Shown here: positions 6,381 to 12,875 of the stretch, in pieces
Position numbering within the stretch: position 1 is the first letter of the stretch
Layout of the letters: every line of letters starts with the position of its first letter
Assembly (NCBI GenBank): GCA_938005345.1
Contig: CALLNG010000016.1
Location: 1-15,278, forward strand
Length of the DNA stretch: 15,278 bases
Reading direction: 5' to 3'
Source: an uncultured Clostridia bacterium
GTDB taxonomy: Bacteria; Bacillota; Clostridia; RUG12999
Position numbers and translations under genes: made by a program
The notes under the pieces: generated by a model
Told to the model about the DNA's origin: nothing
What the model saw: the letters and a program-made list of their open reading frames with translations, nothing else
Database searches by the model: none

Positions 6381-6408
6381 TAAATGAATCAAAGAAAGGC
6401 GGATTGAC

Positions 6409-6756
6409 ATGAATAAATGGGCTTGCGTCCTGCTGCCAGCCGTACTTGGCATTGGTTTTGGGACGGTATTGTTCTTGTTAGGTGACGCAGACGATGCGCC
6501 AGGCCTAAGTGCGCTGGGGCTTTTGCTTGCCTTTTTGCTGCTTGCGTGGAGCGTTTATAACGCCCGCATGATCCGCAAAGGTTTTTTCGCCCCAGTTGTG
6601 CTGCTTTGTTTGGGCACAGGCGGCCTTGTATTTACCCTTGCGTTGCTGTTTGACAAAGAATTCCAGGACGCGCCAGGCCTGGTACTGCTGGGTATTCTGT
6701 TGAGCGGCCTTTTTTTGCTGGGCGGTTTTCTGTTGCTAAAAAAAGCAAAAAAATAG
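6409..6756 (+). CDS. four-helix membrane protein with internal duplication, unrecognised
   Basis: A 115-residue, very hydrophobic protein with four predicted membrane helices (about residues 5-23, 30-49, 59-80 and 87-109) and a Lys-rich end (LLLKKAKK). The two halves resemble each other: DDAPGLSALGLLLAFLLL in the first and QDAPGLVLLGILLSGLFLL in the second, each after a helix ending in FLLG or LLFD. This suggests duplication of a two-helix unit. The ATG at 6409 follows AAAGGCGG at about 8 bases. I do not recognise a family and propose no function. It stands alone: a strong terminator lies upstream and a probable one downstream. Confidence 0.8.
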   Translation: MNKWACVLLPAVLGIGFGTVLFLLGDADDAPGLSALGLLLAFLLLAWSVYNARMIRKGFFAPVVLLCLGTGGLVFTLALLFDKEFQDAPGLVLLGILLSGLFLLGGFLLLKKAKK

Positions 6757-6788
6757 GCGTTTGGGTATATCTTTATTTTCTCAAAACC

Positions 6789-6835
6789 GCGGACCCGCCG
6801 CCATGCTGGCGCAGATGGCAACCCGCCGCTTTTTT
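6789..6835 (+). terminator. probable terminator after the 115-residue membrane protein
   Basis: An imperfect stem: outer GCGG/CCGC (6789-6792 with 6826-6829), inner GCCAT/ATGGC (6800-6804 with 6815-6819), then six T residues at 6830-6835. Confidence 0.5.
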
Positions 6836-6898
6836 ACGCACAAAATGCGTTTCACAGATGTATTTTGCAGGTTTCGACCTTTTTTTCGTATTTTGGGG

Positions 6899-7090
6899 AC
6901 ACTTTTTCCCTCTCCTGCATAGGATATAGCAGGGAATCTATCCAAAGAGATAGTTCCCCTGCGCGGAGCAGCGCTCCGCAGCCAAGCACCGGTACAGACG
7001 CCATATTCTCCACCGGTACGGCAGGCGGCATTCCCACCGGAAAGCAGTCCGCCTTTGCCCATGGGCCTGTGCCGCTTTGCTCTATTGTAG
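6899..7090 (+). promoter_or_regulatory. structured leader of the VWA gene with possible sporulation-type promoter
   Basis: Two adjacent hairpins: arms 6929-6942 and 6949-6962 pair at 12 of 14 positions; then GCGGAGC/GCTCCGC (6963-6969 with 6973-6979) is perfect with a three-base loop. ACCGGTAC occurs twice further on. CATAGGATA at 6918-6926 fits the sigma-E/K -10 pattern CATANNNTA, with AC dinucleotides 15 or 17 bases upstream (sigma-K prefers AC at 16). A weak sigma-A alternative is TTGCAG-18-TATTTT (6865-6894). The frame is open through this region but the translation is not protein-like. Confidence 0.45.
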
Positions 7091-7101
7091 GAGGAAACCA
7101 G

Positions 7102-8484
7102 ATGGGTATCACCAACTCAAACAAACAAATTAGCGTCAACCAAATAGAATGCGATGGATCGCTGCTGGTAACGCTGGCCCTTGCCGCTTCACCCGATATT
7201 TCATCCAACCCGACCGACATCGTCTTGGTTTTGGACCGTTCCGGCAGCATGGCCGGACAGCCGCTGGCCGACATGAAAGTGGGTGCGGACACCTTCATCG
7301 ACATCATTGACGAAGCCACGGATAGCTCCCAGGACGGCAACATTGGCTCCGGCAGCCGTATCGGTATCGTCAGCTTTGCGGACACCGCTACAGCGGACAC
7401 GCAGCTGATTACCTCAGTTGCCACATTAAAGGCAGCGGTTAACAGCCTCACCGCTGGCGGTTCCACCAACCACGCCGCCGCCTTCACGGAAGCGGTGTCA
7501 CTGTTTGACCCCGCGTCCTCCAACGCGAAGGTCATCGTCATGTTCACGGACGGAAAAACCACGGCGGGCCCGCCTCCCGCGCCTGTTGCAGCAGCCGCAA
7601 GAGCTGCCGGCATCATCATCTACTGCATCGGCCTGATTGGCTCGGACGGCATTGATGTGAGCGTGCTCAACGACTGGGCAACCGACCCGGATGCGTCCCA
7701 TGTGGCGGTTACACCGGATTCCGGCGATTTAGAGCAGCTGTTTGCTGACCTCGCCGCTAACATCTCCAAGCCCGGCGCAACCAACATTGTCATTGACGAA
7801 ATTGTCAACTCCGATTTCACCATCACGGACCTGGTTCCGCCGAGCGTCGGCACTGCTACGCTGGTGGATGACAACACCATTCAATGGAAGATTGACGAGC
7901 TGGGTGTGAGTGGAAACGAAGGAGCCAACTTGCAGTTTACCATTCAGCATACCGCCCAGACCGGCGGTGTGAAACTCGTCAATGAATCCATCGAATACAC
8001 GGATACGGAAGGCAATGCCGTCACATTCCCAGCCCCCACCGTCACGGTGGACTGCGACACGTCCATCACGCCGGAGCCCTGTCCCGTTCCGGTTGATTTG
8101 TCGCTGGACAGCTGCCAGGACGCCATGGAAGTTGACCTGGGCGACGCATACCTGGAATCCCAGGGACGCATCGTGGAGCTGGATGTGCGCCTGAAAAACG
8201 TTTGCCCCAACAAACGTGTGGCGCTGGGTATTTTGCTGACAGAAGTAGACGAAAACGGCGAGGAATATTCGCGCGGCTTCAAGGCCGTCACCATTCCCGC
8301 CCACACGGCGCCAAACTGCCGCGACATTTTGGTCAAATGCATCAAGTTCGTGCTGCCGGAAGATTTGTCCCTGGCCGCATCCGGCCCGAACAGTATGTGC
8401 GGCGAGCGGAATTTCCGCGCCCGCGTCATCGCGCACAACATTGACACAGCGTTTGATTGCTGCGGCACGATTGACGTGCAATAG
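7102..8484 (+). CDS. VWA domain protein with Cys-rich C-terminal domain
   Basis: A 460-residue protein starting at ATG 7102, seven bases after AGGAGG. A von Willebrand factor A domain covers about residues 38-225 with a complete metal-binding MIDAS: DRSGS (45-49), T122 in GGSTNH and D150 in FTDGK. Residues 226-318 look like a beta-sandwich (TNIVIDEIVNSDFTITDLVP onward). The C-terminal part (about 319-460) has nine cysteines: C319, C327, C338, C368, C406, C413, C433, C453 and C454. There is no signal peptide, membrane helix or sortase motif, so it appears to stay in the cytosol or be released by cell lysis. VWA domains mediate metal-dependent protein binding; the partner is unknown. A spore-surface role is possible (speculative). 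Confidence 0.88.
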   Translation: MGITNSNKQISVNQIECDGSLLVTLALAASPDISSNPTDIVLVLDRSGSMAGQPLADMKVGADTFIDIIDEATDSSQDGNIGSGSRIGIVSFADTATADTQLITSVATLKAAVNSLTAGGSTNHAAAFTEAVSLFDPASSNAKVIVMFTDGKTTAGPPPAPVAAAARAAGIIIYCIGLIGSDGIDVSVLNDWATDPDASHVAVTPDSGDLEQLFADLAANISKPGATNIVIDEIVNSDFTITDLVPPSVGTATLVDDNTIQWKIDELGVSGNEGANLQFTIQHTAQTGGVKLVNESIEYTDTEGNAVTFPAPTVTVDCDTSITPEPCPVPVDLSLDSCQDAMEVDLGDAYLESQGRIVELDVRLKNVCPNKRVALGILLTEVDENGEEYSRGFKAVTIPAHTAPNCRDILVKCIKFVLPEDLSLAASGPNSMCGERNFRARVIAHNIDTAFDCCGTIDVQ

Positions 8485-8498
8485 CAACGCATTCTTGT

Positions 8499-8532
8499 GC
8501 TGCCGCTGCGCGCCCTTCGGGCAAACGGCAGC
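8499..8532 (+). other. hairpin just after the VWA gene
   Basis: Perfect outer stem GCTGCCG/CGGCAGC (8499-8505 with 8526-8532) with an inner GCCC-TTC-GGGC stem (8512-8522). No T run, so it may protect the 3' end rather than terminate. Confidence 0.5.
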
Positions 8533-8614
8533 GGAAACGGTTTCGGCAGCGGCCCGGCGGCCGCGGGTAGATTACCGCTAACACAGCTCCTAAGCGCGAC
8601 CTTTTTTTGACGGG

Positions 8615-8650
8615 CGGCGCACTCCATTCATTTGGGGTGCGCCGTTTGTT
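8615..8650 (+). terminator. terminator of the VWA gene
   Basis: An 11-bp stem (8615-8625 with 8634-8644, one G-U pair) with an eight-base loop, followed by TTTGTTTG. Confidence 0.78.
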
Positions 8651-8662
8651 TGCGCGGATTGG

Positions 8663-8691
8663 TTGCATTTTTTTGCGGATTGTGCTATACT
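8663..8691 (+). promoter_or_regulatory. promoter of the small membrane protein-lgt operon
   Basis: TTGCAT (8663-8668), 17 bases, TATACT (8686-8691) with an extended TGC just before the -10. The first start codon is 63 bases downstream. Confidence 0.75.
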
Positions 8692-8753
8692 GAAATGCAG
8701 CAATACATGGCGCGGCCTGCTGCCGCATATACTGTAAGCAGGAGGGGTGCGTC

Positions 8754-8972
8754 ATGAAATGGACCCAATGGCTGGCGGATGCAGTGTCCGCGGCGCCAAA
8801 ATCGGCTGCAGCGCGGGAGTGGCTCGGCAGAATATGCCTGGCGAGCGCGGGACTCATTTTGGGGTGTTTGTTTTTTCCGGTTGTATTCCGGCTGCTGCTC
8901 ATCCCGCTCATTGTGTTGTTTGCCGCATCGCTGTTTATCCTTTTATTCCGCCTTTTTACAAACGAAAATTGA
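8754..8972 (+). CDS. small two-helix membrane protein upstream of lgt, unrecognised
   Basis: A 72-residue protein with ATG at 8754 behind a strong AGGAGGGG site. Residues 1-24 are amphipathic and charged; two hydrophobic segments follow (about 27-45 and 47-67), ending FRLFTNEN. This predicts two membrane helices with a short loop. It is the first gene behind the promoter at 8663-8691, and lgt begins 16 bases after its stop, so the two share a transcript. I do not recognise a family. The position suggests a membrane role linked to or simply co-expressed with lipoprotein maturation, which is inference only. Confidence 0.78.
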   Translation: MKWTQWLADAVSAAPKSAAAREWLGRICLASAGLILGCLFFPVVFRLLLIPLIVLFAASLFILLFRLFTNEN

Positions 8973-8988
8973 CAGGAGGAGAATCCCT

Positions 8989-9792
8989 ATGCATCCAATT
9001 CGGTTCCCACAATTTGGTTTGGAATGTTCCATTGACCCCGTAGCGTTCACGCTGTTTGGAAAAGACATCTACTGGTATGGCATTATCATCGCGTTTGGCT
9101 TTGCACTGGCGGTGCTATACGCCACACGCGAAGCGAAGCGCGTGGGGCTGGGCAGCGATGTGCTAGTGGATTTAATCCTTATCGGCGCACCCAGCGCCAT
9201 TGTGTGTGCGCGGCTTTATTATGTGCTGTTCAGCTGGGACTATTACAGCCAGCACCCGTGGGAAATTATTGCCATTTGGAAAGGCGGCATCGCCATTTAC
9301 GGCGGCCTGATTGGCGCGTTTGTCAGCGCCGCCATTTACACCAAATATAAAAAAATACGCCTGCTGCCCATTTTGGATGTCGTCGCGCCGGGCTTTTTGC
9401 TGGCGCAGGGCATTGGGCGCTGGGGCAATTTTATCAACCAGGAGGCGTTCGGCAGGCCGACCTCGCTGCCCTGGCGCATGGAATTGTTTCTGCCGGAACA
9501 AAATGCCTATGTCGCGGTGCATCCCACGTTTTTATATGAATCTCTCTGGGACCTAACGGGCTTTGTGCTGCTGTTTGCGCTGCGCAAGCACAAACCATTT
9601 ACCGGCTTTTTGTTTTACGCCTACCTGTTATGGTACGGGCTGGGGCGTGTTTGGATTGAAGGGCTGCGCACAGACAGCCTGTACCTGGGGCCGCTGCGCG
9701 TGTCCCAATGGGTGGCTGGCGGCTGCGTGCTGGTTTGCGGCGCGCTGATTGTCTGGAATCTTCGCCGGAAAAAGCGGATTTCCGCCTCCTGA
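8989..9792 (+). CDS. lgt: prolipoprotein diacylglyceryl transferase Lgt
   Basis: Lgt transfers diacylglycerol from phosphatidylglycerol to the lipobox cysteine of prolipoproteins, the first step of lipoprotein maturation, in the cytoplasmic membrane. The 267-residue product is of normal length and multi-spanning. Family motifs visible: WYGIIIAFG (29-37), ARLYYV (74-79), GGIAIYGGLIGA (99-110), the signature GRWGNFINQEAFG (143-155), HPTFLYES (178-185) and GRVWIEGLRTDSLY (219-232). ATG at 8989 has AGGAGG upstream; longer in-frame starts run back through the small membrane gene and are rejected. Its substrate phosphatidylglycerol depends on PgsA, encoded next but from a separate promoter. Confidence 0.97.
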   Translation: MHPIRFPQFGLECSIDPVAFTLFGKDIYWYGIIIAFGFALAVLYATREAKRVGLGSDVLVDLILIGAPSAIVCARLYYVLFSWDYYSQHPWEIIAIWKGGIAIYGGLIGAFVSAAIYTKYKKIRLLPILDVVAPGFLLAQGIGRWGNFINQEAFGRPTSLPWRMELFLPEQNAYVAVHPTFLYESLWDLTGFVLLFALRKHKPFTGFLFYAYLLWYGLGRVWIEGLRTDSLYLGPLRVSQWVAGGCVLVCGALIVWNLRRKKRISAS

Positions 9793-9816
9793 AGCGACAA
9801 ATTTCCGCTTTTTTCT
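9769..9816 (+). terminator. terminator overlapping the 3' end of lgt
   Basis: AAAAAGCGGA (9769-9778) inside the last lgt codons pairs exactly with TCCGCTTTTT (9804-9813), followed by further T residues. Confidence 0.7.
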
Positions 9817-9825
9817 TCTCAGGCC

Positions 9826-9854
9826 TTGCCAAACACGTTTTTTTCCGGTATAAT
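9826..9854 (+). promoter_or_regulatory. promoter of pgsA
   Basis: TTGCCA (9826-9831), a 17-base spacer and a perfect TATAAT (9849-9854). The start codon is 166 bases downstream, leaving a long structured leader. Confidence 0.85.
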
Positions 9855-9860
9855 AAAACG

Positions 9861-10015
9861 CAAGAAGCGTCCCCGCTGCACAAGGTGTACTGGGGTGCGG
9901 CGCACATGCGCCGGTACAGGGGACGCAAAGGCCAGCGCGGATTTGGTATGCGGCAATGCGCCGCGGCCTGCTGCGATCCACTTCGCAGCCCGCGCAGTTT
10001 GCAAACCGGAGGAAC
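9861..10015 (+). promoter_or_regulatory. highly structured pgsA leader RNA, unclassified
   Basis: Nested perfect stems: GCGTCCCC/GGGGACGC (9867-9874 with 9919-9926) encloses TGTAC/GTACA (9886-9890 with 9914-9918), which encloses GGCGCA/TGCGCC (9899-9904 with 9907-9912). A looser stem pairs AGGCC near 9929 with GGCCT near 9965. Then GCTGCGA/TCGCAGC (9970-9976 with 9983-9989) is perfect with a six-base loop. The self-complementary GTTTGCAAAC (9997-10006) precedes the GGAGG site. No known riboswitch motif was recognised. It may be a regulatory leader. Confidence 0.55.
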
Positions 10016-10020
10016 TATTC

Positions 10021-10551
10021 ATGCTCAAACGCATTCCCAATTTATTGACCTTGGTGCGCTTGCTGCTCGTACCAACGTTTATTGTGCTGTTTTTTCAGGA
10101 CCGTGCAGCAGCGGCGGCTGTGTTTGTCACCGCCTGTGTGACGGACATGGTGGACGGGTATATCGCCCGCCGTTTTAATGCGCAAAGCAAGTTCGGCGCG
10201 GTGTTCGACCCGCTCGCGGACAAGCTGTTGCAACTGTCGGCTATCGTCTGCCTGTATGTAACAGGGCTGTTTCCCGTTTGGCTGCTGGTGGTTTTGGTGG
10301 CAAAGGAAGGCCTGCTTTTGCTGGGCGGCGCGTATTTGTTGCGGTGCGGCGTGGTCATTCCCGCCAACAAATTCGGCAAAGTGTCCACTGTGGTGCTGAG
10401 CCTGTTTGTCATCTCCAGCATTTTGCTGGGGGATGTGCTGCTGCCCTATATCAACCTGATGGCGTTGGTGGCTGTGATTCCAACGCTGCTGGCGCTGGCG
10501 AGCTATTTTCGCATTTTTCTCCGCCTGTGGCGGGACGGACAGAGCCGCTAG
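10021..10551 (+). CDS. pgsA: CDP-diacylglycerol--glycerol-3-phosphate 3-phosphatidyltransferase PgsA
   Basis: A 176-residue integral membrane enzyme of the CDP-alcohol phosphotransferase family, normal length for PgsA. The catalytic pattern D-G-x2-A-R-x8-G-x3-D-x3-D is complete: D45-G46, A49-R50, G59, D63 and D67. The N-terminal NLLTLVRLLLVPTFIV is typical of PgsA, which joins CDP-diacylglycerol and glycerol-3-phosphate on the way to phosphatidylglycerol. A related phosphatidyltransferase of the same family cannot be fully excluded from motifs alone, but length and N-terminus favour PgsA. GGAGG lies 8 bases before ATG 10021. It is monocistronic, with its own promoter and terminator. Confidence 0.92.
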   Translation: MLKRIPNLLTLVRLLLVPTFIVLFFQDRAAAAAVFVTACVTDMVDGYIARRFNAQSKFGAVFDPLADKLLQLSAIVCLYVTGLFPVWLLVVLVAKEGLLLLGGAYLLRCGVVIPANKFGKVSTVVLSLFVISSILLGDVLLPYINLMALVAVIPTLLALASYFRIFLRLWRDGQSR

Positions 10552-10597
10552 ACACGCGCCACACAAAAAACGAATATTCTATGAAATGGATATAATC

Positions 10598-10633
10598 GCC
10601 CCGGGCGCTGCTTAGCAGTTCCCGGGGCTTTTA
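10598..10633 (+). terminator. terminator of pgsA
   Basis: GCCCCGGG/CCCGGGGC (10598-10605 with 10621-10628) with an inner CTGC/GCAG stem, then TTTTATTAT. The convergent ptsI transcript may also end here, though the minus strand has no good T run. Confidence 0.85.
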
Positions 10634-10692
10634 TTATCATAGGGAGCGGCAGTCCCCATCGCGACAACACGCGTCCTCTTCGGAACAATTCT

Positions 10693-12357
10693 CTAGACGT
10701 CCAGCTGGGCCAGCGCGTCCCGGCGCACCGCGGAAACGTCCGTTTCCCGCACCTTTTGCCGCAGCCGCAGCACACAAGCAGGCGACACAGAAAGCTCGTC
10801 AATCCCCATGGCAAGAAACAGCTCCGTCATGTCCAAATCTGCGCCCAATTCGCCGCACACACCGATCCAAATACCCGCTTTGTGCGCATTGTCCGCCGCC
10901 ATCCGAATTTGCCGCAGCACGGCGGGATGGTGCGGGTCATAAAACGGGTCCAGCGCTTCGTTTTGCCGGTCTATCGCCAGAGTATACTGGGTGAGGTCGT
11001 TGGTGCCAACGCTAAAAAAATCCACTTCCTGCGCCAGTTTGTCGCTCACCATAACCGCGGCAGGCGTTTCAATCATGATGCCCAGTTCCACGTCCTCGCG
11101 GAAGGGAATATCCTGCGCAGCTAGCTGTCCGCGCACCTGGCGGCAAATGTCCTTGATTTTCCGAATCTCGCCCACCGATGTGATCATGGGGAACATAATC
11201 GCAATATTGCCGTAGGCAGACGCGCGGTACAGCGCGCGCAGCTGCGTTTGAAACAGCTCGGGGCGTGTCAGGCACAGGCGGATAGCGCGGCAGCCCAGGG
11301 CGGGGTTTTCCTCCTGCGGCAGGCGGAAATAGTCCGCCTGTTTGTCCGCGCCAATGTCCAGCGTACGGATAATGACACGCTTGCCCGCCATGTTCTGCGC
11401 CACCTGGCGGTAGGCCTGAAACTGCTCCTCCTCGCTGGGATAGCCATCCTGCCCCAAATACAAAAACTCACTGCGCATCAGCCCAATGCCGTCCGCATCA
11501 TAATGCAGCGCCGCGCCGGTATCCGCCACACTGCCAATGTTGGCATACAGCAAAATGGACTGCCCGTCGCGCGTGACGCTGTCTTTGCCTTTGAGCGTCT
11601 CCAGCAGGCGCTGCCGCTCCATCTCCTCCGCCTGCCGCGCCCGACTGCGCGTGAGCGTTGCTTCGTCCGGGTCCACATACACCTTACCCTCAAACCCGTC
11701 CAGCACGCACAGTTTGCCGTCAAACGCCGGGTTGGTGATGCCCTCGGCATGAATGACGGCGGGTATGTTCATGGTGCGCGCCAAAATCGCAGTGTGGGAA
11801 TTGGCGCTGCCCTGCTGCGTCACAAATCCCAGCACCTGCGACTTGTCCAGCTGCACCGTCTCGCTTGGCGCAAGATCCTCTGCCGCGATGATGGACGGGC
11901 CGCCCACCTGTGCGCCTGCACCGCCCGCACCGGACAAAATGCCCACCACCCGGTCGGAAATGTCCTTGACGTCCGCGGCGCGGCCCTGCATATACGCATC
12001 GTCCATAGCGGCAAACATGTGCGCAAAATTGTCCGCCGTGGTGCCCACTGCATATTCCGCGTTGACTTCCTGCGTGCGGATGATGTTGGTGACGGATTCC
12101 ACATAATCCGGATCCTCTAACATCATTTGATGGATGTCAAAAATCGCGGCGCCCGATTCGCCTACCTCCTGTTTCGCCTTTTCATATAGCCCCGCCAGCT
12201 GGCGAATCGCCTCCTGGCGCGCCGCTTCAAAACGCTGTACCTCCGCCTGCATATCCTCCGCGTGGCGGCGTTTGATGAAATTTTCCCGTTTGCGGTAAAG
12301 CGACAGCGTGCCAATGGCAATGCCGCCAAACACGCTTTTTCCCTGCACCGTCCACAT
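10693..12357 (-). CDS. ptsI: phosphotransferase system Enzyme I (PtsI)
   Basis: Enzyme I takes phosphate from phosphoenolpyruvate and passes it to HPr, the first step of PTS sugar uptake, in the cytosol. The 554-residue product has the normal layout: N-terminal HPr-binding part (to about 150), swivelling phosphohistidine domain with GSANSHTAILAR (183-194, active H188), and the C-terminal PEP-binding barrel with GIGLMRSEFLYL (290-301), DFFSVGTNDLTQY (446-458) and catalytic C501 in GVCGELGAD. It is slightly shorter than the usual 570-575 residues. ATG 12357 is chosen, with AAAGGA about 10 bases upstream, over an in-frame TTG at 12363. It follows ptsH by 50 bases in the same direction. Confidence 0.96.
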   Translation of the reverse strand: MWTVQGKSVFGGIAIGTLSLYRKRENFIKRRHAEDMQAEVQRFEAARQEAIRQLAGLYEKAKQEVGESGAAIFDIHQMMLEDPDYVESVTNIIRTQEVNAEYAVGTTADNFAHMFAAMDDAYMQGRAADVKDISDRVVGILSGAGGAGAQVGGPSIIAAEDLAPSETVQLDKSQVLGFVTQQGSANSHTAILARTMNIPAVIHAEGITNPAFDGKLCVLDGFEGKVYVDPDEATLTRSRARQAEEMERQRLLETLKGKDSVTRDGQSILLYANIGSVADTGAALHYDADGIGLMRSEFLYLGQDGYPSEEEQFQAYRQVAQNMAGKRVIIRTLDIGADKQADYFRLPQEENPALGCRAIRLCLTRPELFQTQLRALYRASAYGNIAIMFPMITSVGEIRKIKDICRQVRGQLAAQDIPFREDVELGIMIETPAAVMVSDKLAQEVDFFSVGTNDLTQYTLAIDRQNEALDPFYDPHHPAVLRQIRMAADNAHKAGIWIGVCGELGADLDMTELFLAMGIDELSVSPACVLRLRQKVRETDVSAVRRDALAQLDV

Positions 12358-12407
12358 GAACAACCAATCCTTTCTTGTCCCAATTTGTTTTTGTGATCCA
12401 ACGCACC

Positions 12408-12665
12408 CTACAGCGTGTTTTGCAAAAATTCTTTTAGCGCCTGTGCCGCCTGCTCCTCATCCGGCCCTTCTACACACACGCGGATTTCCTCGCCGCATTT
12501 GACACCCAGGCCCATGACGGCAAAAATCCGTTTCGCATCGCCGCTTTTTTCTCCTTTATATATCGTGACGCGGGACTCAAACCGCGCCGCCTCCTTGACC
12601 AGCAGTCCTGCCGGTCGGGCATGGATGCCCTCCCGGTCCTTGATTTGATAGGTCCATTCTTTCAT
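12408..12665 (-). CDS. ptsH: HPr-family phosphocarrier protein lacking regulatory Ser46
   Basis: An 85-residue HPr: the phosphate-accepting histidine is H15 in REGIHARPAG, and the fold-typical MGLGVKCGEEI follows. It carries phosphate from Enzyme I, encoded directly downstream, to the sugar-specific EII components. ATG at 12665 has AAAGGAG 9 bases upstream; a longer frame to 12734 is not supported. Odd point: position 46, the serine phosphorylated by HPr kinase in canonical Bacillota HPr, is arginine here (DAKRIFAVMGLG), and Ser52 of the usual MSLG is glycine. The catalytic role should be intact, but serine-based catabolite control through this protein is not expected. Confidence 0.94.
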   Translation of the reverse strand: MKEWTYQIKDREGIHARPAGLLVKEAARFESRVTIYKGEKSGDAKRIFAVMGLGVKCGEEIRVCVEGPDEEQAAQALKEFLQNTL

Positions 12666-12796
12666 GGTTTGTTGCTCCTTTCTGCCCAAACAGGCAGCGC
12701 TTTGCCAGTCCGCGGCCCCTTTTGGCATTTGCATGATTTTGATTTAGTTTGTCCCGCTTTTGGCGCGTTTATGCCAGTTTTTGCATTTTATGGCGC

Positions 12797-12830
12797 AAAA
12801 AAAACAGGCGTCCTGCTGCGGGACACCTGT
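12797..12830 (-). terminator. terminator of the FAD oxidoreductase gene
   Basis: On the minus strand ACAGGTGTCC (12830-12821) pairs with GGACGCCTGT (12813-12804) at nine of ten positions with one G-U, then eight T residues ending at 12797. Confidence 0.92.
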
Positions 12831-12875
12831 CTTCTTGAAACCGGCAAACGCCGCGCCGGTTATCAGCCGTTTCCT

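Noticed and set aside
5932..6408. tRNA-Leu as an integration site for a mobile element
   Set aside because: No integrase and no second copy of the tRNA 3' end were seen in the window.
6865..7101. 79-residue N-terminal extension of the VWA protein
   Set aside because: The frame is open, but the translation is not protein-like, the DNA forms hairpins, and a strong AGGAGG sits before ATG 7102.
8712..9974. GCGGCCTGCTGC present in both the lgt-operon leader (8712-8723) and the pgsA leader (9963-9974)
   Set aside because: A shared 12-mer is expected several times by chance in a window of this size; the flanks do not match.
11248..12120. 290-residue plus-strand ORF
   Set aside because: Antisense shadow of ptsI.
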